Shown: positions 8,391-21,776 of the stretch, piece after piece
How positions within the stretch are numbered: position 1 is the first letter of the stretch
How the letters are laid out: each line of letters opens with the position of its first letter
From: Hydractinia symbiolongicarpus
Lineage: Eukaryota > Cnidaria > Hydrozoa > Anthoathecata > Hydractiniidae
NCBI RefSeq assembly: GCF_029227915.1
Contig: NC_079881.1
Location: 27,009,501 to 27,073,500, forward strand
Reading direction: 5' to 3'
DNA length: 64,000 nt
Notes under the pieces: model-generated
The model's database searches: none
The model's input: only the letters and a program-made list of their open reading frames with translations
Told to the model about the DNA's origin: nothing
Program-made: the position numbers and the translations under genes

Positions 8391-11300
8391 AAAAAATCGT
8401 TCTGGAAATGAGTTTACTCACAGGGTACTTTCTTTGTATGCATTCGACAATACGGGACAAGCCCGGGATTTACGAGAAATCGCGGGTTTTCGTTTGCCGG
8501 CGATTAAACCTCTTTCATTAGGCGTCTCATTAAAAATGAAAACATTTTTAAAAACTACAAGTCTCATTCGTTCTAATGGTGGAGAAATAAGTTGAAAAAT
8601 CGTTCGGGAAATCAGTTTACTCCTTGGGTACTTTCTTTATATACATTTAACTATACGGGCCAAGCCCGGGATTTACGGGAAATCGCGGGTTTTCGCTTGC
8701 CGGCGATTAAACTTCTTTTATTCAGCGTCTCATCAAAAATGAAAACAAGTTTGAAAACTACAAGTCTCATGGGCTTTAGTGGTGAAATAATAATTTAAAA
8801 AATCGTTCGGGAAATGAGTTTACTCCCTGGGTATTTTCTTTGTATACCTTTGACTATACGGGACAAGCCCGGGATTTACGGGAAATCGCGGGTTTTCGTT
8901 TGCCGTCGATTAAACTTCTTTTATTCAGCGTCTCATAAAGAATGAAAACAAGTTTTAAAACTGCAAGTCTCATGCGTTTTAGTGGTGAAAAAATAATTTA
9001 AAAAATCGGTCGGAAAATGAGTTTACTCCCTTGGTACTTTCTTTGTATACTTTTGACTATACAGGCCAAGCCCGGGATTTACGGGAAATCGCGGGTTTTC
9101 GTTTGCCGGCGATTAAACTTCCTTTATTCAGCTTCTTATCAAAAATGAAAACATTTTTGAAAACTACAAGTCTCATGGACTGTAGTGGTGAAATAATAAT
9201 TTAAAAAATCGTTCGGGAAATGAGTTTACTCCCTGGGTATTTTCTTTGTAAACCTTTGACTATACGGGCCGAGTCTGGGATTTACGGGAAATCGCAGGTT
9301 TTCGTTTGCCGGTGATTAAACTTCTTTCATTCAGCGTCTCATCAAAAATAAAAACATTTTTGAAAACTACAAGTCTCATGCGATTTAGTGGTGAAAAAAA
9401 AATTTAAAAAATCGTTCGGAAAATGAATTTACTCCCTGGGTACTTTCTTCGTATACATTCGACTACACGGGCCAAGCCTGGGATTTAGGGGAAATCGCTG
9501 GTTTTCGTTTGCCAGCGATTAAACCTCTTTCATTAAGCGTCTCATCAAAAATGAAAACATTTTTGAAAACTACAAGTCTCATGCGTTTTAGTGGTGAAAA
9601 AATAATTTAAAAAATCGTTCGGAAAATGAGTTTACTCCCTGGGTACTTTCTTTGTATACTTTTGACTATACGGGCCAAGCCCGGGATTTACGGGAAATCG
9701 CGGGTTTCCGTTTGCCGGCGATTAAACTTCTTTTATTCAGCTTCTTATCAAAAATGAAAACATTTTTGAAAACTAAAAGTCTCATGGGCTTTAGTGGTGA
9801 AATAATAATTTAAAAAATCGTTCGGGAAATGAGTTTACTCCCTGGGTATTTTCTTTGTATACCTTTGACTATACGGGCCGAGTCTGGGATTTACGGGAAA
9901 TCGCAGGTTTTCGTTTGCCGGCGATTAAACTTCTTTTATTCAGCGTCTCATAAAAAATGAAAACATTTTTGAAAACTACAAGTCTCTTGCGATTCAGTAG
10001 TGAAAGATAACTTAAAAAATCGTTCTGGAAATGAGTTTACTCACAGGGTACTTTCTTTGTATGCATTCGACAATACGGGACAAGCCCGGGATTTACGAGA
10101 AATCGCGGGTTTTCGTTTGCCGGCGATTAAACCTCTTTCATTAAGCGTCTCATTAAAAATGAAAACATTTTTAAAAACTACAAGTCTCATTCGTTCTAAT
10201 GGTGGAGAAATAAGTTGAAAAATCGTTCGGGAAATCAGTTTACTCCTTGGGTACTTTCTTTATATACATTTAACTATACGGGCCAAGCCCGGGATTTACG
10301 GGAAATCGCGGGTTTTCGCTTGCCGGCGATTAAACTTCTTTTATTCAGCGTCTCATCAAAAATGAAAACAAGTTTGAAAACTACAAGTCTCATGGGCTTT
10401 AGTGGTGAAATAATAATTTAAAAAATCGTTCGGGAAATGAGTTTACTCCCTGGGTATTTTCTTTGTATACCTTTGACTATACGGGACAAGCCCGGGATTT
10501 ACGGGAAATCGCGGGTTTTCGTTTGCCGTCGATTAAACTTCTTTTATTCAGCGTGTTATAAAGAATGAAAACAAGTTTTAAAACTGCAAGTCTCATGCGT
10601 TTTAGTGGTGAAAAAATAATTTAAAAAATCGGTCGGAAAATGAGTTTACTCCCTTGGTACTTTCTTTGTATACTTTTGACTATACAGGCCAAGCCCGGGA
10701 TTTACGGGAAATCGCGGGTTTTCGTTTGCCGGCGATTAAACTTCCTTTATTCAGCTTCTTATCAAAAATGAAAACATTTTTGAAAACTACAAGTCTCATG
10801 GACTGTAGTGGTGAAATAATAATTTAAAAAATCGTTCGGGAAATGAGTTTACTCCCTGGGTATTTTCTTTGTAAACCTTTGACTATACGGGCCGAGTCTG
10901 GGATTTACGGGAAATCGCAGGTTTTCGTTTGCCGGTGATTAAACTTCTTTCATTCAGCGTCTCATCAAAAATAAAAACATTTTTGAAAACTACAAGTCTC
11001 ATGCGATTTAGTGGTGAAAAAAAAATTTAAAAAATCGTTCGGAAAATGAATTTACTCCCTGGGTACTTTCTTCGTATACATTCGACTACACGGGCCAAGC
11101 CTAGGATTTAGGGGAAATCGCTGGTTTTCGTTTGCCAGCGATTAAACCTCTTTCATTAAGCGTCTCATCAAAAATGAAAACATTTTTGAAAACTACAAGT
11201 CTCATGCGTTTTAGTGGTGAAAAAATAATTTAAAAAATCGTTCGGAAAATGAGTTTACTCCCTGGGTACTTTCTTTGTATACTTTTGACTATACGGGCCA

Positions 11301-11436
11301 AGCCCGGGATTTACGGGAAATCGCGGGTTTCCGTTTGCCGGCGTTTAAACTTCTTTTATTCAGCTTCTTATCAAAAATGAAAACATTTTTAAAAAATAAC
11401 AAGTCTCATTCGTTCTAATGGTGGAGAAATAAGTTG
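8391..11436. repeat. 8-monomer unit (1623 bp) and its second copy
   Basis: D-E-hybrid-A2-B3-F-A-B runs from 8391 to 10013 and restarts at 10014. The second copy follows the same order until an A/D hybrid near 11389 replaces the eighth monomer. The copies share ATCGGTCGG, GCCGTCGATT and GGACTGTAG and differ at scattered single sites, for example GGCGTCTC at 8521 for AGCGTCTC, GCGTGTTATAAAG at about 10550 and CCTAGGATTTAGG at about 11100. Confidence 0.88.
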
Positions 11437-12254
11437 AAAAATCGTTCGGGAAATCAGTTTACTCCTTGGGTACTTTCTTTATATACATTCAACTATACGG
11501 GCCAAGCCCGGGATTTACGGGAAATCGCGGGTTTTCACTTGCCGGCGATTAAACTTTTTTTATTCAGCGTCTCATCAAAAATGAAAACAAGTTTGAAAAC
11601 TACAAGTCTCATGCGTTTTAGTGGTGAAAAAATAATTTAAAAAATCGTTCGGAAAATGAGTTTACTCCCTGGGTACTTTCTTTGTATACTTTTGACTATA
11701 CGGGCCAAGCCCGGGATTTACGGGATATCGCGGGTTTTCGTTTGCCGGCGATTAAACTTCTTTTATTCAGCTTCTTATCAAAAATGAAAACATTTTTGAA
11801 AACTACAAGTCTCATGGGCTTTAGTGGTGAAATAATAATTTAAAAAATCGTTCGGGAAATGAGTTTACTCCCTGGGTATTTTCTTTGTATACCTTTGACT
11901 ATACGGGCCGTGTCTGAGATTTACGGGAAATCGCAGGTTTTCGTTTGCCGGCGATTAAACTTCTTTTATTCAGCGTCTCATAAAGAATGAAAATAAGTTT
12001 TAAAACTGCAAGTCTCATGCGTTTTAGTGGTGAAAAAATAATTTAAAAAATCGTTCGGAAAATGAGTTTACTCCCTTGGTACTTTCTTTGTATTCTTTTG
12101 ACTATACAGGCCAAGCCCGGGATTTACGGGAAATCGCGGGTTTTCGTTTGCCGGCGATTAAACTTCCTTTATTCAGCTTCTTATCAAAAATGAAAACATT
12201 TTTAAAAACTACAAGTCTCATGGGCTGTAGTGGTGAAATAATAATTTAAAAAAT
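10014..12254. repeat. 22-monomer segmental duplication, second copy
   Basis: Partner of 5551-7790. It carries a few private changes, such as GATATCGCGGG at about 11725, AAATAAGTTTTAAAAC at about 11990 and TTGTATTCTTTTGAC at about 12090. A different hybrid follows, near 12440-12490, where a B3/F left part joins the A body. Confidence 0.83.
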
Positions 12255-12782
12255 CGTTCGGGAAATGAGTTTACTCCCTGGGTATTTTCTTTGTATACCT
12301 TTGACTATACGGGCCGAGTCTGGGATTTACGGGAAATCGCAGGTTTTCGTTTGCCGGTGATTAAACTTCTTTCATTCAGCGTCTCATCAAAAATAAAAAC
12401 ATTTTTGAAAACTACAAGTCTCATGCAATTTAGTGGTGAAAAAAAAATTTTAAAAATCGTTCGGAAAATGAATTTACTCCCTGGGTACTTTCTTTGTATA
12501 CTTTTGACTATACGGGCCAAGCCCGGGATTTACGGGAAATCGCGGGTTTCCGTTTGCCGGCGATTAAACTTCTTTTATTCAGCTTCTTATCAAAAATGAA
12601 AACATTTTTGAAAACTAAAAGTCTCATGGGCTTTGGTGGTGAAATAATAATTTAAAAAATCGTTCGGGAAATGAGTTTACTCCCTGGGTATTTTCTTTGT
12701 ATACCTTTGACTATACGGGCCGAGTCTGGGATTTACGGGAAATCGCAGGTTTTCGTTTGCCGGCGATTAAACTTCTTTTATT

Positions 12783-14740
12783 CAGCGTCTCATAAAAAAT
12801 GAAAACATTTTTGAAAACTACAAGTCTCATGCGATTTAGTAGTGAAAGATAACTTAAAAAATCGTTCTGGAAATGAGTTTACTCACAGGGTACTTTCTTT
12901 GTATGCATTCGACTATACGGGACAAGCCCGGGATTTACGAGAAACCGCGGGTTTTCGTTTGCCGGCGATTAAACCTCTTTCATTAAGCGTCTCATTAAAA
13001 ATGAAAACATTTTTAAAAACTACAAGTCTCATTCGTTCTAATGGTGGAGAAATAAGTTGAAAAATCGTTCGGGAAATCAGTTTACTCCTTGGGTACTTTC
13101 TTTATATACATTCAACTATACGGGCCAAGCCCGGGATTTACGGGAAATCGCGGGTTTTCGCTTGCCGGCGATTAAACTTTTTTTATTCAGCGTCTCATCA
13201 AAAATGAAAACAAGTTTGAAAACTACAAGTCTCATGCGTTTTAGTGGTGAAAAAATAATTTAAAAAACCGTTCGGAAAATCAGTTTACTCCCTGGGTACT
13301 TTCTTTGTATACTTTTGACTATACGGGCCAAGCCCGGGATTTACGGGAAATCGCGGGTTTTCGTTTGCCGGCGATTAAACTTCTTTTATTCAGCTTCTTA
13401 TCAAAAATGAAAACATTTTTGAAAACTACAAGTCTCATGGGCTTTAGTGGTGAAATAATAATTTAAAAAATCGTTCGGGAAATGAGTTTACTCCCTGGGT
13501 ATTTTCTTTGTATACCTTTGACTATACGGGCCGAGTCTGAGATTTACGGGAAATCGCAGGTTTTCGTTTGCCGGCGATTAAACTTCTTTTATTCAGCGTC
13601 TCATAAAGAATGAAAACAAGTTTTAAAACTGCAAGTCTCATGCGTTTTAGTGGTGAAAAAATAATTTAAAAAATCGTTCGGAAAATGAGTTTACTCCCTT
13701 GGTACTTTCTTTGTATACTTTTGACTATACAGGCCAAGCCCGGGATTTACGGGAAATCGCGGGTTTTCGTTTGCCGGCGATTAAACTTCCTTTATTCAGC
13801 TTCTTATCAAAAATGAAAACATTTTTGAAAACTACAAGTCTCATGGGCTGTAGTGGTGAAATAATAATTTAAAAAATCTTTCGGGAAATGAGTTTACTCC
13901 CTGGGTATTTTCTTTGTATACCTTTGACTATACGGGCCGAGTCTGGGATTTACGGGAAATCGCAGGTTTTCGTTTGCCGGTGATTAAACTTCTTTCATTC
14001 AGCGTCTCATCAAAAATAAAAACATTTTTAAAAACTACAAGTCTCATGCGATTTAGTGGTGAAAAAAAAATTTAAAAAATCGTTCGGAAAATGAATTTAC
14101 TCCCTGGGTACTTTCTTCGTATACATTCGACTACACGGGCCAAACCCGGGATATAGGGGAAATCGCTGCTTTTCGTTTGCCAGCGATTAAACCTCTTTCA
14201 TTAAGCGTCTCATCACAAATGAAAACATTTTTAAAAACTACAAGTCTCATGCGTTTTAGTGGTGAAAAAATAATTTAAAAAATCGTTCGGGAAATGAGTT
14301 TACTCCCTGGGTACTTTCTTTGTATACTTTTGACTATACGGGCCGAGTCCGGAAATTACGGGAAATCGCGGGTTTTCGTTTGCCGGCGATTAAACTTCTT
14401 TTATTCAGCGTCCCATCAAAAATGAAAACATTTTTGAAAACTACAAGTCTCATGCGTTTTAGTGGTCAAAAAATAATATCAAAAATCCTTCGGGAAATGA
14501 GTTTACTCCCTGGGTACTTTCTTTGTATACTTTTGACTATACGGACCAAGCCCGGGATTTACGGGAAATCGCTGGTTTTCGTTTGCCGGCGATTAAACCT
14601 CTTTCATTAAGCGCTTCATAGAAAATGAAAACATTTTTGAAAACTACAAGTCTCATGCGTTTTAGTGGTGAAAAAATAATTTAAAAAATTGTTCTGGAAA
14701 ATGAGTTTACTCCCTGGGTACTTTCTTTGTATACTTTTGA
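12783..14740. repeat. Copy 2 of 63-monomer-distant duplication
   Basis: Same monomer order as 1-1960. Differences are sparse, for example CCGGAAATTACGG for CCGGAATTTACGG in the G monomer and AAACCCGGGATATAGG in F. A further copy of its right-hand part (from about 13660) lies at 18118-19570. Confidence 0.88.
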
Positions 14741-15493
14741 CTATACGGGCCAAGCCCGGGATTTACGGGAAATGGCGGGTTTTCGTTTGCCGGCGATTAA
14801 ACTTCTTTTAATCAGCGTCTCATCAAAAATGAAAACATTTTTGAAAACTACTAGTCTCATGGGCTTTAGTGGTTAAATAATAATTTAAAAAATCGTTCGG
14901 GAAATGAGTTTACTCCCTGGTTACTTTTTTGTATACTTTTGACTTTACAGGCTGAGTCCGAGATTTACGGGAAATCGCAGGTTTTCGTTTGCCGGCGATT
15001 AAACTTCTTTTAATCAGCGTTTCATCAAAAATGAAAACATTTTTGAAAACTACAAGTCTCATGGGCTTTAGTGGTTAAATAATAATTTAAAAAATCGTTC
15101 GGGAAATGAGTTTACTCTCTGGGTACTTTTTAGTATACTTTTGACTTTACAGGCTGAGTCCGGGGTTTACGGGAAATGGCGGGTTTTCGTTTGCCGGCGA
15201 TTGAACTCCTTTTATTCAGCGTCTCATCAAAAATGAAAACATTTTTAAAAACTACAAGTCTCATGGACTTTAGTGGTGAAATAATAATTTAAAAAATCGT
15301 TCGGGAAATGAGTTTAATCCCTGGGTATTTTCTTTGTATACCTTTGACTATACGGACCGAGTCTGGGATTTACAGGAAATCGCAGGTTTTCGTTTGCCGG
15401 CGATTAAACTTCTTTTATTCAGCGTCTCATCAAAAATGAAAACATTTTTAAAAATTACAAGTCTCATGCGTTTTAGTGGTGAAAAAATAATAT

Positions 15494-16707
15494 AAAAAAT
15501 CGTTCGGAAAATGAGTTTACTCCCTGGGTACCTTCTTTGTATACTTTTGACTATACGGGCTAAGCCCGGGATTTACAGGAAATGGCGGATTTTGTTTGCC
15601 GGCGATTAAACTTCTTTTAATCAGCGTTTCATAAAAAATGAAAACATTTTTGAGAACTACAAGTCTCATGGGCTTTAGTGGTGAAATAATAATTTAAAAA
15701 ATCGTTCGGGAAATGAGTTTACTCCCTGGGTATTTTCTTTGTATACCTTTGACTATACGGGCCGAGTCTGAGATTTACGGGAAATCGCAGGTTTTCGTTT
15801 GCCGGCGATTAAACTTCTTTTAATCAGCGTTTCATCAAAAATGAAAACATTTTTGAAAACTACAAGTCTCATGGGCTTTAGTGGTTAAATAATAATTTAA
15901 AAAATCGTTCGGGAAATGAGTTTAGTCTCTGGGTACTTTTTAGTATACTTTTGACTTTACAGGCTGAGTCCGGGATTTACGGGAAATCGCAGGTTTTCGT
16001 TTGCCGGAGATTAAACTTCTTTCATTCAGCGTCTCATCAAAAATGAAAACATTTTTGAAAACTACAGGTCTCATGCGTTTTAGTGGTGAAAAAAAAATTT
16101 AAAAAATCGTTCGGAAAATGAGTTTACTCCCTGGGTACCTTCTTTGTATACTTTTGACTATACGGGCTAAGCCCGGGATTTACAGGAAATGGCGGATTTT
16201 GTTTGCCGGCGATTAAACTTCTTTTAATCAGCGTTTCATAAAAAATGAAAACATTTTTGAGAACTACAAGTCTCATGGGCTTTAGTGGTGAAATAATAAT
16301 TTAAAAAATCGTTCGGGAAATGAGTTTACTCCCTGGGTATTTTCTTTGTATACCTTTGACTATACGGGCCGAGTCTGAGATTTACGGGAAATCGCAGGTT
16401 TTCGTTTGCCGGCGATTAAACTTCTTTTAATCAGCGTTTCATCAAAAATGAAAACATTTTTGAAAACTACAAGTCTCATGGGCTTTAGTGGTTAAATAAT
16501 AATTTAAAAAATCGTTCGGGAAATGAGTTTAGTCTCTGGGTACTTTTTAGTATACTTTTGACTTTACAGGCTGAGTCCGGGATTTACGGGAAATCGCAGG
16601 TTTTCGTTTGCCGGAGATTAAACTTCTTTCATTCAGCGTCTCATCAAAAATGAAAACATTTTTGAAAACTACAGGTCTCATGCGTTTTAGTGGTGAAAAA
16701 AAAATTT
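15494..16707. repeat. Tandem 3-monomer repeat, 2 x 607 bp
   Basis: Units 15494-16100 and 16101-16707 each contain an L variant (GGGCTAAGCCC, GGCGGATTTTG), a B-like monomer with GGGCTTTAGTGGTTAAATAA, and K (AGTCTCTGGG, ACAGGTCTC). As read, the two units are almost identical, which marks a recent local duplication. A third partial copy (L variant and B-like) lies at 17.72-18.13 kb. Confidence 0.88.
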
Positions 16708-16910
16708 AAAAAATCGTTCGGAAAATGAGTTTACTCCCTGGGTACTTTCTTTGTATACTTTTGACTATACGGGCCGAGTCCGGGGTTTACGGGAAATGGC
16801 GGGTTTTCGTTTGCCGGCGATTGAACTTCTTTTATTCAGCGTCTCATCAAAAATGAAAACATTTTTAAAAACTACAAGTCTCATAGACTTTAGTGGTGAA
16901 ATAATAATTT
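16708..16910 (+). repeat. Family I reference monomer, 203 bp
   Basis: Marked by GGCCGAGTCCGGGGTTTACGG, AAATGGCGGG, a GATTGAAC or GATTAAAC variant, ATTTTTAAAAACTAC and GGACTTTAG or GGGCTTTAG. The left dyad arm is TCAAAAATG and the right CATTTTTAA, so one terminal pair is lost. It is the first member of the I-J-L-K cassette that fills 14.7-25.8 kb, and it recurs at about 37.6, 41.9, 43.9, 44.9, 56.1, 58.1 and 59.9 kb. Confidence 0.88.
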
Positions 16911-18117
16911 AAAAAATCGTTCGGGAAATGAGTTTACTCCCTGGTTACTTTTTTGTATACTTTTGACTTTACAGGCTGAGTCCGAGATTTACGGGAAATC
17001 GCAGGTTTTCGTTTGCCGGCGATTAAACTTCTTTTAATCAGCGTTTCATCAAAAATGAAAACATTTTTGAAAACTACAAGTCTCATGGGCTTTAGTGGTT
17101 AAATAATAATTTAAAAAATCGTTCGGGAAATGATTTTAGTCCCTGGGTACTTTTTAGTATACTTTTGACTTTACAGGCTGAGTCCGGGATTTACGGGAAA
17201 TCGCAGGTTTTCGTTTGCCGGAGATTAAACTTCTTTCATTCAGCGTCTCATCAAAAATGAAAACATTTTTGAAAACTACAGGTCTCATGCGTTTTAGTGG
17301 TGAAAAAAAAATTTAAAAAATCGTTCGGAAAATGAGTTTACTCCCTGGGTACTTTCTTTGTATACTTTTGACTATACGGGCCGAGTCCGGGGTTTACGGG
17401 AAATGGCGGGTTTTCGTTTGCCGGCGATTGAACTCCTTTTATTCAGCGTCTCATCAAAAATGAAAACATTTTTAAAAACTACAAGTCTCATGGACTTTAG
17501 TGGTGAAATAATAATTTAAAAAATCGTTCGGGAAATGAGTTTAATCCCTGGGTATTTTCTTTGTATACCTTTGACTATACGGACCGAGTCTGGGATTTAC
17601 AGGAAATCGCAGGTTTTCGTTTGCCGGCGATTAAACTTCTTTTATTCAGCGTCTCATCAAAAATGAAAACATTTTTAAAAATTACAAGTCTCATGCGTTT
17701 TAGTGGTGAAAAAATAATATAAAAAATCGTTCGGAAAATGAGTTTACTCCCTGGGTACCTTCTTTGTATACTTTTGACTATACGGGCTAAGCCCGGGATT
17801 TACAGGAAATGGCGGATTTTGTTTGCCGGCGATTAAACTTCTTTTAATCAGCGTTTCATAAAAAATGAAAACATTTTTGAGAACTACAAGTCTCATGGGC
17901 TTTAGTGGTGAAATAATAATTTAAAAAATCGTTCGGGAAATGAGTTTACTCCCTGGGTATTTTCTTTGTATACCTTTGACTATACGGGCCGAGTCTGAGA
18001 TTTACGGGAAATCGCAGGTTTTCGTTTGCCGGCGATTAAACTTCTTTTAATCAGCGTTTCATCAAAAATGAAAACATTTTTGAAAACTACAAGTCTCATG
18101 GGCTTTAGTGGTTAAAT

Positions 18118-19570
18118 AATAATTTAAAAAATCGTTCGGAAAATGAGTTTACTCCCTTGGTACTTTCTTTGTATACTTTTGACTATACAGGCCAAGCCCG
18201 GGATTTACGGGAAATCGCGGGTTTTCGTTTGCCGGCAATTAAACTTCCTTTATTCAGCTTCTTATCAAAAATGAAAACATTTTTGAAAACTACAAGTCTC
18301 ATGGGCTGTAGTGGTGAAATAATAATTTAAAAAATCGTTCGGGAAATGAGTTTACTCCCTGGGTATTTTCTTTGTATACCTTTGACTATACGGGCCGAGT
18401 CTGGGATTTGCGGGAAATCGCAGGTTTTCGTTTGCCGGTGATTAAACTTCTTTCATTCAGCGTCTCATCAAAAATAAAAACATTTTTGAAAACTACAAGT
18501 CTCATGCGATTTAGTGGTGAAAAAAAAATTTAAAAAATCGTTCGGAAAATGAATTTACTCCCTGGGTACTTTCTTCGTATACATTCGACTACACGGGCCA
18601 AACCCGGGATATAGGGGAAATCGCTGCTTTTCGTTTGCCAGCGATTAAACCTCTTTCATTAAGCGTCTCATCAAAAATGAAAACATTTTTGAAAACTACA
18701 AGTCTCATGCGTTTTAGTGGTGAAAAAATAATTTAAAAAATCGTTCGGGAAATGAGTTTACTCCCTGGGTACTTTCTTTGTATACTTTTGACTATACGGG
18801 CCGAGTCCGGAAATTACGGGAAATCGCGGGTTTTCGTTTGCCGGCGATTAAACTTCTTTTATTCAGCGTCCCATCAAAAATGAAAACATTTTTGAAAACT
18901 ACAAGTCTCATGCGTTTTAGTGGTCAAAAAATAATATCAAAAATCCTTCGGGAAATGAGTTTACTCCCTGGGTACTTTCTTTGTATACTTTTGACTATAC
19001 GGACCAAGCCCGGGATTTACGGGAAATGGCTGGTTTTCGTTTGCCGGCGATTAAACCTCTTTCATTAAGCGCTTCATAGAAAATGAAAACATTTTTGAAA
19101 ACTACAAGTCTCATGCGTTTTAGTGGTGAAAAAATAATTTAAAAAATTGTTCTGGAAAATGACTTTACTCCCTGGGTACTTTCTTTGTATACTTTTGACT
19201 ATACGGGCCAAGCCCGGGATTTACGGGAAATGGCGGGTTTTCGTTTGCCGGCGATTAAACTTCTTTTAATCAGCGTCTCATCCAAAATGAAAACATTTTT
19301 GAAAACTACTAGTCTCATGGGCTTTAGTGGGTAAATAATAATTTAAAAAATCGTTCGGGAAATGAGTTTACTCCCTGGTTACTTTTTTGTATACTTTTGA
19401 CTTTACAGGCTGAGTCCGAGATTTACGGGAAATCGCAGGTTTTCGTTTGCCGGCGATTAAACTTCTTTTAATCAGCGTTTCATCAAAAATGAAAACATTT
19501 TTGAAAACTACAAGTCTCATGGGCTTTAGTGGTTAAATAATAATTTAAAAAATCGTTCGGGAAATGAGTT
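18118..19570. repeat. A2-B3-F-G-H-L-K block, copy of 13.66-15.1 kb
   Basis: Offset 4458 bp from the block at 13660-15110. Shared private words include AAACCCGGGATATAGG, CCGGAAATTACGG, AAATTGTTCTGGAAAATGA and ACTACTAGTCTC. It is an island of region 1 monomers inside region 2, flanked on both sides by I, J, K and L monomers. The match fades in the second K monomer. Confidence 0.87.
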
Positions 19571-21168
19571 TAGTCCCTGGGTACTTTTTAGTATACTTTT
19601 GACTTTACAGGCTGAGTCCGGGATTTACGGGAAATCGCAGGTTTTCGTTTGCCGGAGATTAAACTTCTTTCATTCAGCGTCTCATCAAAAATGAAAACAT
19701 TTTTGAAAACTACAGGTCTCATGCGTTTTAGTGGTGAAAAAAAAATTTAAAAAATCGTTTGGAAAATGAGTTTACTCCCTGGGTACTTTCTTTGTATACT
19801 TTTGACTATACGGGCCGAGTCCGGGGTTTACGGGAAATGGCGGGTTTTCGTTTGCCGGCGATTGAACTCCTTTTATTCAGCGTCTCATCAAAAATGAAAA
19901 CATTTTTAAAAACTACAAGTCTCATGGACTTTAGTGGTGAAATAATAATTTAAAAAATCCTTCGGGAAATGAGTTTACTCCCTGGGTACTTTATTTGTAT
20001 ACTTTTGACTATACGGGCCAAGCCCGGGATTTACAGGAAATGGCGGGTTTTTGTTTGCCGGCGATTAAACTTCTTTTAATCAGCGTTTCATCAAAAATGA
20101 AAACATTTTTGAAAACTACAAGTCTCATGGGCTTTAGTGGTTAAATAATAATTTAAAAAATCGTTCGGGAAATGAGTTTACTCCCTGGGTACTTTTTTGT
20201 ATACTTTTGACTTTACAGGCTGAGTCCGGGATTTACGGGAAATTGCAGGTTTTCGTTTGTCGGAGATTAAACTTCTTTCATTCAGCGTCTCATCAAAAAT
20301 GAAAACATTTTTGAAAACTACAGGTCTCATGCATTTTAGTGGTGAAAAAATAATTTAAAAAATCGTTCGGAAAATGAGTTTACTCCCTGGGTACTTTCTT
20401 TGTATACTTTTGACTATACGGGCCGAGTCCGGGGTTTACGGGAAATGGCGGGTTTTCGTTTGCCGGCGATTAAACTCCTTTTATTCAGCGTCTCATCAAA
20501 AATGAAAACATTTTTAAAAACTACAAGTCTCATGGGCTTTAGTGCTGAATTAATAATTTAAAAAATCGTTCGGGAAATGAGTTTAATCCCTGGGTATTTT
20601 CTTTGTATACCTTTGACTATACGGACCGAGTCTGGGATTTACAGGAAATCGCAGGTTTTCGTTTGCCGGCGATTAAACTTCTTTTATTCAGCGTCTCATC
20701 AAAAATGAAAACATTTTTGAAAATTACAAGTCTCATGCGTTTTAGTGGTGAAAAAATAATATAAAAAATCGTTCGGGAAATGAGTTTACTCCCTGGGTAC
20801 TTTCTTTGTATACTTTTGACTATACGGGCCAAGCCCGGGATTTACAGGAAATGGCGGGTTTTTGTTTGCCGGCGATTAAACTTCTTTTAATCAGCGTTTC
20901 ATCAAAAATGAAAACATTTTTGAAAACTACAAGTCTCATGGGCTTTAGTGGTTAAATAATAATTTAAAAAATCGTTCGGAAAATGAGTTTACTCCCTGGG
21001 TACTTTCTTTGTATACTTTTGACTATACGGGCCGAGTCCGGGGTTTACGGGAAATGGCGGGTTTTCGTTTGCCGGCGATTAAACTCCTTTTATTCAGCGT
21101 CTCATCAAAAATGAAAACATTTTTAAAAACTACAAGTCTCATGGGCTTTAGTGGTGAAATAATAATTT

Positions 21169-21371
21169 AAAAAATCGTTCGGGAAATGAGTTTAATCCCT
21201 GGGTATTTTCTTTGTATACCTTTGACTATACGGACCGAGTCTGGGATTTACAGGAAATCGCAGGTTTTCGTTTGCCGGCGATTAAACTTCTTTTATTCAG
21301 CGTCTCATCAAAAATGAAAACATTTTTGAAAATTACAAGTCTCATGCGTTTTAGTGGTGAAAAAATAATAT
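21169..21371 (+). repeat. Family J reference monomer, 203 bp
   Basis: Marked by GAGTTTAATCCCTGGG, GTATACCTTTGAC, GGACCGAGTCTGGG, TTTACAGGAAATCGCAGG, AAAATTACAAG and AAATAATATAAA. It resembles B in its left half, with its own right-hand end. A J variant with CCTTTGTCTATACGGG is seen at 2.1, 37.8, 42.1, 44.1, 45.1 and 60.1 kb. It is the second member of I-J-L-K. Confidence 0.88.
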
Positions 21372-21574
21372 AAAAAATCGTTCGGGAAATGAGTTTACTC
21401 CCTGGGTACTTTCTTTGTATACTTTTGACTATACGGGCCAAGCCCGGGATTTACAGGAAATGGCGGGTTTTTGTTTGCCGGCGATTAAACTTCTTTTAAT
21501 CAGCGTTTCATCAAAAATGAAAACATTTTTGAAAACTACAAGTCTCATGGGCTTTAGTGGTTAAATAATAATTT
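21372..21574 (+). repeat. Family L reference monomer, 203 bp
   Basis: Marked by GGCCAAGCCCGGG, TTTACAGGAAATGGCGGG, TTTTTGTTTGCC, CTTTTAATCAGCGTTTC and GGGCTTTAGTGGTTAAATAA. A variant at 15.5, 16.1 and 17.7 kb has GGGCTAAGCCC and GGCGGATTTTG, with one base lost. Third member of I-J-L-K. It lacks the TTTATT word that gives AATAAA on the minus strand. Confidence 0.88.
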
Positions 21575-21776
21575 AAAAAATCGTTCGGGAAATGAGTTTA
21601 GTCCCTGGGTACTTTTTAGTTTACTTTTGACTTTACAGGCTGAGTCCGGGATTTACGGGAAATCGCAGGTTTTCGTTTGCTGGAGATTAAACTTCTTTCA
21701 TTCAGCGTCTCATCAAAAATGAAAACATTTTTGAAAACTACAGGTCTCATGCGTTTTAGTGGTAAAAAAAAAATTT
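21575..21776 (+). repeat. Family K reference monomer, 202 bp
   Basis: Marked by GGTACTTTTTAGTATAC (this copy reads TTTAC), CTTTTGACTTTACAGG, GCTGAGTCCGGG, AATCGCAGG, a GGAGATTAAAC or GGCGATTAAAC variant and ACAGGTCTCATGCG. One base is lost relative to TTTCTTTGTATAC, so K is 202 bp. A sister form has GGTTACTTTTTTG. Last member of the I-J-L-K cassette. K copies account for part of the drop of the mean period below 203. Confidence 0.88.

Larger units (their letters stand above)
1..14682. repeat. Region 1: D-E-A-B higher-order repeats
   Basis: This block is made of D, E, A and B monomers with A2, B3 and F inserts. Read from 74 the order is D-E-A-B-A2-B3-F-G-H-I-J-E-A-B, then D again at 2915. The D-to-D spacings are 14, 6, 7, 12, 2, 8 and 14 monomers, so the higher-order unit has been repeatedly shortened and extended. 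K and L monomers are absent, while I and J occur once (1901-2308). The block ends where L (GTGGTTAAATAA) first appears at 14683. Confidence 0.88.
20357..21574. repeat. Tandem 3-monomer repeat I-J-L, 2 x 609 bp
   Basis: Units 20357-20965 and 20966-21574 each hold I, J and L. The first unit has private changes (GCTGAATTAATAATTT at about 20545). K follows only after the second unit, so the duplication excluded K. Confidence 0.88.
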
